In this document: one piece after another, positions 44,057-55,623 of the stretch
Numbering within the stretch: the stretch's first letter is position 1
Layout: every line of letters starts with the position of its first letter
Assembly (NCBI GenBank): GCA_900073065.1
Contig: FJOG01000003.1
Coordinates: 3,060,748-3,124,747 of the forward strand
Source of the DNA: Phialocephala subalpina
Lineage: Eukaryota > Ascomycota > Leotiomycetes > Helotiales > Mollisiaceae
Length of the DNA stretch: 64,000 bases
Direction of reading: 5' to 3'
Translations under genes and position numbers: made by a program
Notes under the pieces: model-generated
What the model was told of the DNA's origin: nothing
What the model saw: the letters and a program-made list of their open reading frames with translations, nothing else
The model's database searches: none

Positions 44057-47000
44057 CGCGCTTGCATTGTCAAGGATGAGTTGAGTTGAGCAGGAGGGGA
44101 CGAAGTGGGACGGCGCGTCCAGTTCATATTTCCTTTTTTGGTATTGTACTTTCAGCGCTGTCATTAACGGTTCTGATGGCGCTACTTGACTGCAGGCCTC
44201 TACATGCGAACACTGGGGTGAGTTGGGGTGGGGTGGTGGCATTACGATTCAGATGAAACCTTGACGGTGTAAATTATGAAATGATATACGAGAGAGCAGA
44301 GCGGTGGACTGATACAAAGTTCTTGCAAATGCAGTCCCTACGGATTTGACTTACTATATGAACATATACTTTGATTCCATGGGTGGAAGTGAGCGGTGAA
44401 ATGAAGACTCACCCGAATGACTCGATCAGTGCAATTTTATCGAATGTTGGCCGATTCATGTTCACCTCTTCCAGTGGATATGTAGGAGCGGTGAACTAAC
44501 ATGAGTGGGCTTGTTTGGTATTGTTTACGAAGATTGGAGTTTGAATGCACTACATGCCGAGAGTGGAACTAAGAGGCGAGTCTAGGAGAATTATCTACAT
44601 GCCGTTGGGCAGCAACGTAACCATGAACCAACGTTGGAACGCAAGATACGAACTACACCGGATAAAGGACGCGATGCGATGCTTTCCGATGTCAGCCCTA
44701 ATTGTGGATCTCCGATTCAGATGGAGCTAGAAGAAAGAAGGAGGCACGGAAAATAGAGTTTAAGATCCCTGTCGATGCGATAGGGGAAGGGGATGGGAAG
44801 GGGTTGGTCACCGGTGAGATGTCCGGTCTGGTTACCGGAGCGGGTGCTAGGGTGGAGAGCGCAGGTTACTTCCTGTGTTCCTTGGTATTTTTGAGTTGGT
44901 GGGTTCAAGGTTGGTGATTGAGAAAAGGAGAGAGGGAATGAATGAACGAGATGTGATGAGAGCTGAATCAGCTGCTAAATGGATGCCCCGATGCTTTGAA
45001 GGAAATTTTCAGTAATGCAATTTATGATATCAGATCTCGACATGAAAATACTCCAAGCCATTTCCCAAAGAAGATCCATGTCGAGGGGAAAAGAAGAGGC
45101 TCAAGATAGATCTCGGCCTCACCCGGCAGCTGATCAATACCACACAAACCTCAATGTCCTCATGCAAGAGATAACTCAGCATGATATCAGCTTCCCCCAA
45201 ATATGAACAAGAATCCTATTCACCAGAAGGCGTCCCCAAATCTAGAAGATCAGATGTTTTGCATACCTGTAGATGTGAGGCTCGGTGCCGTGCAGGCGGA
45301 GATAAAACCAGCTGCATGCATCTTCATTTAGAAAACATGTCAGCCGTCGATTTCCGACAATTCGAACTTCGGCATGCATTCGACAGAACACACAACAGAT
45401 CTGGAATCCCAAAAACAAGCTCCTGACCTATTGACTACTTTACGATATTTTGTTCTGCAGCCACGCGGCAAGGTTGATTTGACGTCTCTCTAAGCCTCCA
45501 CGTGACGCGTAACCCAAAAATAGGGGCGAAAGAATGATTCCATACATGTTTTTTTACGCCACACCATCTTCTAGTGCTCTCTGGACGCCACGAGAATTCG
45601 TAATCGAAAACTCTTGTTTGTCAGGAAACAGTCATCGTGATCAAGTTTATTTTCAGAGACTTTTCTGAAGTTGTTGAAATGAAAATAGAGAAGCGGTCAA
45701 GAGGAGGATGGATGTTCGTGAAAGTGGACGCAATTGTTGGATGTCAAAATATAAATAAAGTTATTCTAGAAGCATTTTCAGCTGGGCGGCGATTTATTAA
45801 TCGATACCGATATTGATATTGATATGCCGAAAGTGGATCAGGATTCGCCTCATCCCTTTACCTCATCAATCAATAGCTTCAAATATTCCTCAATCTGGAA
45901 ACGAGGTAATTGAAAAACGTAGATCGTTCATGCATCCAATAGTAAGATTGGGGTCGGTCCCGAGGACTTGGTTGAGGCGAGGAAACACGAGGTTTGCCAA
46001 GAACCGAAATTGGATTTGATTGGGAGTGAAATCAAAAATGAAAACCCATGAGAGGTGATGAGAAATAATGAGTGATATCACATCCAATATACCCTCCGTT
46101 ACAATCCTCGGGTCCGATAAATCCCCTACCGGTTTTAAATCCACTCTTCATCCCGCCTCAAGCCTATCAACCTCAATCAAGTCTTCAAATCCCGGACAAG
46201 TAAACTCTCTCGCGCCCGCGCTTTAAACCAACGCACCTAACCGCGTTGCATATAGTTTTCTCAAAGAGAAGCAGGCTTGATCAATGGTCAGGGGAGTCTT
46301 CAGCTGAAAACCCCTCGACAGCGCGGGGCAATCAGCCTATCACACAGGGTCCAAGCACTAGCGAGAAGCACTAACGAGGGGTTCGAAGATGATGTGAGCT
46401 GAAAGATCGCAAACAATACCTCGTGAACCCATTTTTTTCCGCTTGATTTTTTAGCAAGGCAAGATCTAGATGGAAAGGAAAGGTCGAATGATCTGTTGTA
46501 TGCAGATCAGGGCCGAGATTCCGGAGTTGTCGATCCGTTGAGATGTCATGCATGGGGATGGGAAAAGGAGGCGAGGAGCGCTCGTTTGAAGGAGAATGAG
46601 AATGACCGGCTTACGACACAGGTAGTACAGTACGTCCAGCGATCCGAACACCCAGAGCGCAAAAGAGATGAGCATGTCATCATTGCGGAGCCGGGGCGAT
46701 TGGTGACTTTACGGCGGCACAGAGCCTGTTGTTGGATAATTGGGGTTTCCGCCGCATCGAAAGAAATAATTGATGGCGGCTGTCATGCTCCACAACATCT
46801 TCATGATCATCCAACCCGGTATTCAAAGTCATGTAAGAGGATTTGAATGGCGGAGAATGAGGCGCTTTGCGACTCTCAAACAAGGTTGAAGGATGAAGTC
46901 AGACTGAGACTTGAACGATTCGACGCAGCTGTAGTTACCCAATGCGGTAGCAAAAGCACGATCAGACGAGAAATCGAGGCGGGAGATCGACGTCCACCAG

Positions 47001-47955
47001 CTGATAACTTTTGAATTCAACAGCCTTACGGCTGTTCTGTCTCGCGCCCCCTTCCCAATTCATGATTCGTGACTTCTTTTTGTTGTACTGATTGGAGGAC
47101 GAAGAGTGATGGTGCGGCAGTAGAGAGGCGTAAAAATGGTGGTTGGTGGGGTAAGAGCGATGAAGGTTGGCGTGGTGAAGGGAGATGTGCCGATGTTGGA
47201 TCCATACAGGGCTGAAAAGGTCTTGGAAAACATAATTAAGAAACGAAGCTAGAGAAATTAAGGCCGATGATGGACATCAAATACGAAATGTTGAGCTTGA
47301 CTTGGATACGTTTTTGAGCAGGGCAGGGATTCGAACATTGTCTTGTTCCGTGCTAGCGTGGATGTTGAGGATGCGTGCGTGCCATGCATCAAATGCAAGG
47401 CCCTGACATGAAAGCAAAGCTTCGGGGCCACATCGAGTATCATTTGTTGTCTTTGCATCTCGTTCATTTCCTGATCTAGAGATGCAACGCAAATGCAATG
47501 CGCGTCAGATCACAGCTTACCAGTGTCTCCACTTCTGCCCTACACAATCTTAGCGCATCACCCCTACCTCGTCTCTCCTACCTACCGCCGTGCAGGGTAG
47601 CTTAGAACAGGGGAAGATGCGGCAACCACCTCTCCAATGTACACGGGAAGCTGCTTTGAGGCTGGCGTGGTGATGGTGGAAGGTATTGTCTCGGAGCATG
47701 GTTGTGGAGACTAGTGTTAATGGAGGAGGTACGATGGCGGATGGCGTTTACGCCTCGCCTTACCCTTCTTTTCTTGCCGCCGCTGCGAGATGAGACGGTA
47801 TGCGATCCGGACTCGGGGTCAAGTACTTAAGCAGACCATTGCCCCGCCGAAAAATGGTGGTCCTAAAAGATGAGTGAGAGTGTATCACGTATCCAAGCTT
47901 CTCTTTCGTCTTCGTGCCACTGAGTCTTAGGTCACTTCCTATATACCTATCCAAC
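44057..47955. other. 3.9-kb gene-poor interval
   Basis: No gene supported on either strand. Frames are short (up to 117 aa), overlap on opposite strands and have no domain signals. A short alternating GATATT repeat (GATATTGATATTGATAT) occurs near 45806-45822. The right end is the promoter of the small membrane protein gene. Confidence 0.45.
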
Positions 47956-48552
47956 ATGCCTGTCCTTTCCGAGTCGAACTCCCACAATGGGGAAACGCCA
48001 TGTTCGAAGATGAGTTTGAGTGTACCACACATGTTGGTCGCCTTGGTGTTGCTCTCTTGCGCTCTTGTTTTCATCCGACGAAGATTGGCTCAGAAGAATT
48101 CGGCGTCGTCCATACCCGCGCAAAGACCAGAGTATCGGACCGAGAAGTTGAGGTTCATGAACCCGGACACGGAATACGAGTACCAAGCTCCACGGTCGAC
48201 GATGCCAAGACCTCCTCCCGCTGCGCCTTTCACGCCCCCAACACTGGCCGAAACAAACGAGACGAATGTCAGGAATCTGGAATCCGTTCCTGCTTCCCCT
48301 ATTTCCATCACATCCTCCTCATCACCACCATCCCCGTCATTCTCAAACTCATTCGACTCCTTCGAGTCTGGTTTGAAGATCGATATTCCCAGGAGAAGAA
48401 GTTACACCAAGACCATCGAAGGGGGAAAGGAGGCAATGGAAGTTACAGGCGAGATAGTGGTTTCTCCTGAGGGATGGAGACGCCATACAAGGGTCTTTGG
48501 GGGTGGGGTGTGCAAGGCATGTGAGGAGAGTGAGAGAAGGATGAGTGCGTGA
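47956..48552 (+). CDS. Hypothetical single-pass membrane protein
   Basis: Single exon, 198 aa. It begins MPVLSESNSHNGETPCS, followed by one transmembrane helix at about residues 25-42 (HMLVALVLLSCALVFI) and then a basic RRR anchor. This predicts a type with a short N-terminal face and a cytosolic or lumenal tail. The tail is Pro/Ser-rich with PPSPS runs. It ends with a compact conserved-looking block, EGWRRHTRVFGGGVCKACEESERR, with a CxxC pair. The combination is familiar from uncharacterised ascomycete proteins, but I cannot name a family. The open frame extends a few codons upstream only through a non-ATG codon. Neighbours are gene-poor, so context is uninformative. Confidence 0.68.
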   Translation: MPVLSESNSHNGETPCSKMSLSVPHMLVALVLLSCALVFIRRRLAQKNSASSIPAQRPEYRTEKLRFMNPDTEYEYQAPRSTMPRPPPAAPFTPPTLAETNETNVRNLESVPASPISITSSSSPPSPSFSNSFDSFESGLKIDIPRRRSYTKTIEGGKEAMEVTGEIVVSPEGWRRHTRVFGGGVCKACEESERRMSA

Positions 48553-51382
48553 CTCAAGGAACGGGGTTTAAAGGCTGAGGATGTCCAAGTCAGGATTGTA
48601 AGAGAAGGAGATGAAGGGTACATCACGTGAGGGAGAGAAAAAATGAGGAGGCTGGGAAGGATTGTGATGAGAATGGGGGAGTCGCTGAACTGGGAAATCT
48701 AAAGAGCTTGGAAGGACGGTTCCGGGGGCGTCAGATAGGCAGGTGGTAACGGTCCTGGTGGATGTGGATGCGCGTTGGAGGATTTGTCTTGAGGACATGG
48801 TTGCATGGCAAGCGGTGAGCTCAAGGCTATGAAGGCGTTTGTGTGGTGTGTTTTGCTTCTAGGCGCGTCTGGAGTCCGAAGTCGGTCTAGGCGCTGGTTG
48901 TTTGTCGATCCTTCATGTCCATATTTGCTGTGAGATCGCTTGTTGCTGATGATGATGCTGGAGTTGGTGCTGAATTTTGGTGGCGCAGCTGGTGTTACAG
49001 CATGCATAGGTATAATACGAGGTACGCAATACGAAAGTCTAGACTTAACTTGCTGAGTTATCGAACCGTGATAGGTTTTCAATAAAGGCAAGTCCGAGTG
49101 AGCCTTGAGCCTTGAGCCAAGTGGTTCAAGTTGAGGAGAGACAAGAGCTGGACGTCGTTCCTTTTGAGCCTTCCTTCTCGGGCCGTGAATGGTACCGCGA
49201 TACAGTCGATCGATGATGGCATGCCGAGTTGGTATGAGACTGAGAGGTCGTGGTCGTGGATGTGGTGACTTGGCACCCAGAGAACAGACAGAAGCGTGTT
49301 CGTGAATGAACCGAATCAAGCATTACGACGAGAGCTCCACATTCGTGTTCGAGTGAGACGCGACGCTCAATCATGACGGTCAGCACCCAGATCCTTTACT
49401 CCAGCGGCCGACAAGGTCTCTCATGAGATAATCCGAGAATGAGCAGGACATGAGAGCTGAGAGAAGAAGAAGGTGAGATGCATCGAAGTTTGGTGGTCGT
49501 GATGTTGTTGCAAGGAAGTTGTGATATCACCCGAGTGAGATCTGGGCCTGAAGTTGTGGCGGGGCCTAGATCTCGGACGAAAGCTCCGTGATCTGTCTGA
49601 GGTCGTTTTGGCTGCAGGAGCACAGGATTTCCGCTTGTCTGATGTTCGAGAAGAGGCGCAGAATGGCTATCCAGTTGAGCCTCCGAGCGTACAGTCAAGC
49701 TGAAATGTTCCGAATGCAGAAGAAAAGAAAGTGTCGTGCAGGAATTGATAGGGTGGATCGGGGGAGAAAGTCCGCTTCGAGGGAGAAAAGTAAGGGAGAA
49801 AGAGGTTGGTTGGATTGAAGGAAACTTGGGAGACGTAATGATAGTAGAAAGTCTTCTATTTGGCAGGAGAGTGTCAGCAGGAAAGCTCCTGCCCTGAGGT
49901 CGAGATGTCCTTCATCCTCGTGACTTGGAATCACGTGCAGAGGCCCGTGCTCCAGCGCTAGTTAACCTCTGAAACTTCAAAGAATCGAGAATATGAAACT
50001 TTGACTTCTCCAAACAATTCCGGTTTTTCTCCAGCTCCGAACGAAGGCAATGGAAAGCGCAGGATGCATTTTCTATACGAAGTCGATGCGAAGCTAATCG
50101 GATCACCCCTTTACCGCCAACATTAAGCGCCAAAATGCCACCGCTTATCAGATGGAGAGCTCACGTCCACCGAATTCTTTTCGGGAGGCTCATTGCGCCG
50201 CTGTCAATGATTCAAGTGATTCAAGCTTAAGTTGGCAAGCTCGAGGGCAGTTCACCTCAACATCCCGAAGGTCTTTTTCAAACAATTAAACGTGCTGTTT
50301 GTGGCTGTGTTGGGGATAGTGCTACAGTTCATTGTTGCCAAGGCGTTCCAAATTCGATGCGAGAGAGGTCCAAGTTCCTCTTTTCGGAATCCGATGCGAG
50401 CTCGAGCCCCACGAAGTTTCTCCCCAGTGCGGATCTCCTAACATCCATTCGCTGGATGAGTATGGAAGTTTCTTCGTCTAACCTGTTATTAACAGTGGCC
50501 GTGTGTTTGGGTCTTCGGGGGCTGAAAAATGTGGCCCTAGCTCCCCCATGCATGAAGTATAAGGTGTTTGAGGATCTACAACATCCTTGAACTACCGGTT
50601 TGCGCCTGGACAGAAAGTTGGGGGCAACTGACACAACCTTTCCTTTGTTCCATTCCTTCACCCAATCGAATCTCGAGCCGCAAGTCTCCACACTCGTGAT
50701 TCGGTCAAGAGTCAAACACGCAGAGCCTCAGCAGCAAGGAGGGCTTGTAGTATTAGCCACAGTGGATTCTCCTATGATCCACAATGATTCTCTCCTAGTG
50801 GTTCATCGCAGGCACTGCATTGTCTCGCCAAAGGACCTGACTCTCTCATTGGGCATCGCACTGGCAATCAAATCCTACGATATCTCTGCAAACAACCTTG
50901 TTGCTCTCCCGTCGTTTACCCTATTCTCCTTCTCAGTAGCCAATCGCAGACCTAGTTTGCTCTTCTCCAGATCTTGAATCTACACAGCCTCTCTCGATGA
51001 TGGCGATCCGTCCTCGGATCCTTCACGTCTCGGACAGGTATCACCAGTTCTGTGGTTGGATGCGACTCTTCAAACACGCTGAAAACTTTTTCTCCATGCC
51101 AGAAATCTGGTCTAGCTCTCTAGTTCTACCAAGGCGCGGCATCCGGTCTTTACAGTACCAAGCTTTCTAATCTTGCTTGTCCTCGATCTAGTATAAGAGG
51201 ATCTCGACATCCCGCTCAAAGTCTCGCTTTCCTCATCATCAGCATCTTCAGCATCTTCTCCTTTCATCTCTTCTATCTTTGAATCCAGCCCGGCGCCGGT
51301 CGCATTCAGTTTTCCAACTTATTAACAATCTTTTAATAATCTTTACCTTTCGATCTCCCACTTCACCCACACAATCTTCAAG
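48553..51382. other. 2.8-kb gene-poor interval upstream of the Egh16-like gene
   Basis: No gene supported. The longest frame (48699-49319 minus, 206 aa) is Ser/Pro/His-rich with no domain and overlaps other frames. The right end holds the Egh16-like promoter (TATAAGAG at 51192-51199, with a CT-rich leader). Confidence 0.45.
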
Positions 51383-52296
51383 ATGCAATACTCATCAGCA
51401 ATCCTTCTCACGGCCTTCGCTGCCACCAATGTCTTTGCCCACGGTGTCATTGACTCAGTTGTCGGTGCCAACGGTGTGACCATGCCAGCTCTCTCAGGTG
51501 AGCTGCTTCTTCCTCAGATGATTTGCAACTAGCTTGCTAACTCTATCTTCCAGTTGCCGACGGAACTCCTCGTGATTGCGCTACCCCAGCTTGCGGCGCA
51601 GAGGCCGATACCTCCATCATCCGCACCAATGAGATCGGAACCAGCAAGGCCACCGCTCTTGGCCGAACCAACGGTGGTGGACCAGTCGACGCCTCCAAGA
51701 TGGTCGCTCTCTTCATGGGAGGTGCCGGAAACACCACTGAGGCCAAGGCTGCCCGTGAGATCCACGCTGCCAACGTCCTCCGCCGATCTCTCGGTGAGCG
51801 TGCTGCCAGCGGTGGAACCAAGACACCCAAGGGTACCTCCGAGACTGCCGTTGCGGCCGCAGCTGGTGCTGGTGCCGCCTCTGGCATGCCCACCACTGCT
51901 GATGACGGAACCGTCACAATGACCTTCCACCAAGTCAACCAGGACGGTGCCGGACCATTGACCGCCATGGTCGACGCCACCTCCGGTGGAACCGACCCAA
52001 CTGCCTTCAAGACCGCAACCGTCACCCAGAACGTCCCAGGTATCGGCATTGGCGGTCTCTCCGCTGCCGCCACCATGGACTTCCCCGTCGCCATCCAGAT
52101 GCCAGCTGGCATGACCTGCTCCGGCTCAACTGGTGGCGCCAGCAACGTCTGCGTTGCCAAGCTCCAGAACGCTGCTCTCGCTGGACCTTTCGGTGGATCC
52201 GTCGCATTCACACAATCCGCTGCCGCCAAGAAGCGCGCCATCGAGTACAACCTCAGCAAGCGCCGCTTCGCCCGCGCTCTCGCCAAGCAGGAATAG
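51383..52296 (+). CDS. Secreted Egh16/Gas-type appressorium-associated protein
   Basis: Small secreted protein of the Egh16H/Gas1/Gas2/Mas family, first known from powdery mildew and rice blast infection structures; the biochemical role is unknown. Exons 51383-51497 and 51554-52296 (56-bp intron) give 285 aa. Residues 1-19 (MQYSSAILLTAFAATNVFA) are a signal peptide, followed directly by the family start HGVIDSVVGANG. DGTPRDCATPACGAEADTSII, GRTNGGGPVDASKMVALFM, DGTVTMTFHQVNQDGAGPL and GMTCSG follow. A dibasic, Arg-rich C-terminus (KKRAIEYNLSKRRFARALAK) suggests late processing. It stands alone, without cluster neighbours. Presence in a genome does not by itself mean pathogenicity, because saprobes carry homologues. 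Confidence 0.93.
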
Positions 52297-53518
52297 ATTG
52301 TTCCTTGCTAATAATTTGAGACTTTTGGGGCAGGTTTTGAGATCATGGTCACTTGTAAATAATCTTGGAGCGTTGTAGATTTGGATTTTCATTCTTACTT
52401 TGGGAGGTGGGGAGCTTGGGGAGTGATGGGAATCTGGGATTTCTCTGTCAGTCCTTGGGTGGCAGGGTGGTTTAGAGCTTAGGCAGAATTGACTTTATAC
52501 ATTCCTTAAAATATAATGATGCTTGCTGATAATATCTGGTAAGTTCCTCCTGCCTCCCATCGTGCTTGACTCTTGTGTTCTGCTTTCTCTACTTTCTGAT
52601 CACGTGTCTACAAATTCCATCTCTGGGAAGTTTCCCTCGTCGTTTTCTCCTCCTCGTTTGCAGATCTGCGGATCTTCCGGTTCCCAAAGCCAGACCTGAG
52701 TTGTTTCGATTTCTCCATTGGCGTGTCGCTGGGCTGGGCTCGGTAGCGAGACTCCTGAGACAAGCGATGCTCCAGGTTTCGCTGGTGGGCGTTTCTAGGT
52801 TTCGTTTCAAAAATTTTTTACCGCACGAACATCTCACTCCAGCCTTTGACGTCATACTGAAAGTTTTGTTCGCGGGAGAGCGAAGGTCCGAATGCAGAGA
52901 ATTCCACTGCTTACTTGTTATTTGTTGTTGGGCTTCGTCATCGAGTCGTGTTCGCAATTTGAAATCGTTTGGAAGATCGCTTTGGTGCTAAAGGCCATCT
53001 GTGAAAGTCATTTTCTGCTTTTTGGATCTTGGTTGAGCTAGGTTAGTCAGTTCTCGAGTCGTCCAAGCCTGTCCGAGAGCGATCTGGCTCCTGACGGACG
53101 ACATACACGTGACTCAGGGTCGAACTACCTCACCTTCTTCTGTGTCACCCATTTGTATTCTTCTGGAACGATGAAGAAGTCCAGATGATCTCGAAGTTTC
53201 CAGAGACAACACAGCCTGCACCAAATCCCTTCCTCTTGTGACGCCGCTTGACATAGTGTCGAGTTATCAACGTCGAAACCCCTTCTTTGCTCGATCAAGT
53301 TCAACGATCATTTTATATCACCTGTACCACGAACAAGAAAACCAAAGTGACTTGCACAGATCGATATTTCTTCCGCTTCAACGAAGCTGTGTTCTTGTCA
53401 ACTTCACGGGATATATCAATCGTATAAACATGTTCGTCCCTTTTCTACCTGTCTGGCCACCACATGCATAACCCTTCAGCAACTCTAGGTCGTGCCACCT
53501 TCGTCATGCACCATAATC
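52297..53518. other. Intergenic region between Egh16-like and CVNH-like genes
   Basis: 1.2 kb with short frames only (52566-52991 plus, 141 aa, no domain). No gene supported. Confidence 0.45.
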
Positions 53519-54022
53519 ATGCATTTCCTTAAGTTCATACTACTTGTCATCTACATCGTGCCCTCGATCATCTTCGTATCAACAATTCCCAACACGAATG
53601 CGTTAGTCGTAAAGAAAAGTACATCGACTTGCGCGTCTGTCAAGTCAAATCATATCTGGATCTTCCAGCTGAACGATCACGCGGATGCGCAATAAAAGGC
53701 TTTAACGTTTTATCCCTCACAGCCAGTTACCGCACCGAGAACGGAGGCCATCAGTCTTCTGCAAGCAATATCAATAATTGCCTTGGAAATAACAACGGAG
53801 TATTGGTGTATTCAAGGTCTGGCCTTCTCTCCTCTTTCCTCCCTCATCTCTCGATCTTTCCTGCCAACATCCGAAACATTTCACGAACGTGGTCTTGACT
53901 TGAGCATCAGGAACGAACCATGGATAAGTTGTACCAACGTATCGACTAAGAACTTCGTGCCTGATTTGGTCATTGATGCTATCCGCCAGGACTACTATGG
54001 GAATTGGCAGAACAGTTACTAG
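53519..54022 (+). CDS. Small secreted cyanovirin-N-like (CVNH) protein
   Basis: Three exons, 53519-53618, 53669-53816 and 53911-54022 (introns 50 and 94 bp), close to 360 nt and 119 aa. The N-terminus is very hydrophobic (HFLKFILLVIYIVPSIIFVS), a signal peptide. The mature part has the CVNH half-repeat pattern: LSLTASYRTENGG, SASNINNCLGNNNGVLVY, then SCTNVST and GNWQNSY. The LNNC(I/L)GNNNG-type turn is characteristic of cyanovirin-N homologues, which bind oligomannose sugars. The second half-repeat ends early, just after the GNWQNS stretch, so the fold may be incomplete or the last exon missed. Splice choices are inferred, but all phases agree. Mannose binding is family-based inference only. 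Confidence 0.6.
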
Positions 54023-55123
54023 AATACTGATACGTGCGCCCTGGTTCTTGAGTGAGGTGAGTCTACGCTTAGTAGATCTAAGGGGCTATTCGTGAACAAC
54101 AATGGAACTCTCATCTGCTGAGGTTTGAACTTCTGAGGTGTGTCCTCGCGGTGTGCAAGGCCAGGTGTAGAGAGTTGGAGCTACTTACTCGTTAAGCGAG
54201 AGTGGATAGGGGGCGGGGTCATTTTCGCTCCCAAGTCTATAAATCTTACATTTATACACCTCGCAATGTCTCATTCACTGTTCGCATTTTCGAGTCTTTT
54301 TTCTCTTCCTGCTTGTTCTCATATTCGGCTAGACTCTCGACGTCGAGATATGCGCATTGAAGTTGATTCATCAGGAGCCGGTGGAGCTAGACCAGCGTCC
54401 TCAAAGACTTTGCACAATCTGGTTCCGAATTGTTTTGGAAAGCCTGCATTTGCTTTTCAGATGTTTCAAGAGGATTTCAAGGGAGTATTGTTCGTAATTA
54501 TGTTTCGTCCTTGCAGCACTTGCTGTTTCCATCTTGTCTGTGAAAAAGCCCCACCTTACTGATAATACAGATGAAAAGTATTTTTTCTAGATCTCGATCA
54601 GAAATGAAGAAACGAACGAACTTTCACCTCACTACCACCTCTCACCTAGAATGAACATAGTCATAAGAGCACATTTGTGAAGGTGTCTCCCCCACCCGTT
54701 TGAATCACGAAGTTAGGTACTTAGGAATGAGCGTTCACCTCATAACTGTGGCCGGAATGGTTACAAAACACACGTGAGAAGAAGCTCCTTCCAAGTCTAG
54801 TTCAAAAATGAAGAAACGAACGAACATTCAATTCACTACCGTGACGGACGCGATGACAAAAATTCTCAATCGAGAGGTATAAAAGCTTCTCCGCCCTCCA
54901 AAACCTTCTCTTTCCATGACATTCATTGGGTTTGCTCTATGTGTCATGGAGAGGAAGGCTGGTCTATTCCTTGGTACTGATCATAGATGCAAGGGCTACC
55001 AAGAATGCTAGTTCTGAGCTGACTTGTCGTTTATCTGCAGCTCAATCCACGGACGCAGCAATAAGTTTTTCTGCCGTGGTCGGAAAATGACAGCAATACC
55101 AGAAATGACAATGGTATTCTCAC
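54023..55123. other. Intergenic region with short repeats and a hairpin
   Basis: No gene supported. A near-identical 35-nt motif (AAATGAAGAAACGAACGAAC, then TCACTACC) occurs at 54602-54637 and again at 54806-54840. A TATAAAA-like sequence (GGTATAAAAGC) at about 54880-54890 precedes an imperfect hairpin (54904-54958). A frame of 140 aa (54140-54562) has no recognisable domain. Confidence 0.45.
54904..54958. other. Imperfect inverted repeat, hairpin-forming
   Basis: Arm CCTTCTCTTTCCATGACA (54904-54921) is nearly the reverse complement of TGTCATGGAGAGGAAGG (54942-54958), with a small internal bulge and a 20-nt loop. It follows a TATA-like sequence by about 20 bp. It could be a structured RNA or chance; expression cannot be judged. 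Confidence 0.5.
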
Positions 55124-55623
55124 TCCCTCAAGTCAAAGGATCGGTTTACAGGAGTCTAGGAAATACGAGCTCAAGTCTCACACCTCGAGCAAGGGAGTCA
55201 CAATTTGCCGTTTCCGGATTACTCTTCGACAGATCTTGTTCTGTTGTCAGTTGCTGGTCACGTGTAGTGGGTCAAACTCTCATTCCATATGGAGTATAGT
55301 TCAGGGGTAATCTCGCAGACTCTTATATCCTCACTCTCCTCCCTAGCTAGCTCTCCGAGACTTAATACACGATTCCCTCAAGTCAAAGGATCGGTTTACA
55401 GGAGTCTAGGAAATACGAGCTCAAGTCTCACACCTCGAGCAAGGGAGTCACAATTTGCCGTTTCCGGATTACTCTTCGACAGATCTTGTTCTGTTGTCAG
55501 TTGCTGGTCACGTGTAGTGGGTCAAACTCTCATTCCATATGGAGTATAGTTCAGGGGTAATCTCGCAGACTCTTATATCCTCACTCTCCTCCCTAGCTAG
55601 CTCTCCGAGACTTAATACACGAT
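55124..55623. repeat. Perfect 250-bp direct tandem duplication
   Basis: Copy 1 (55124-55373) and copy 2 (55374-55623) are identical at every base I compared, and directly adjacent. Each begins TCCCTCAAGTCAAAGGATCG and ends at TTAATACACGAT. The unit carries GGTCACGTGTAG and an A-box-like TAGTTCAGGGG, but no B box at a useful distance, so it is not a tRNA. Identity implies a recent duplication or an assembly artefact. Flanking sequence on either side is different. Confidence 0.9.

Noticed and set aside
48699..49319. 206-aa minus-strand frame
   Set aside because: Low-complexity composition, no recognisable family, no supporting introns or promoter.
51543..52286. 247-aa minus-strand frame
   Set aside because: Antisense shadow of the Egh16-like gene; Ala/Pro-rich without domain.
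55299..55330. tRNA-like A box (TAGTTCAGGGG) in the tandem duplication
   Set aside because: No matching B box at tRNA distance and no cloverleaf could be drawn.
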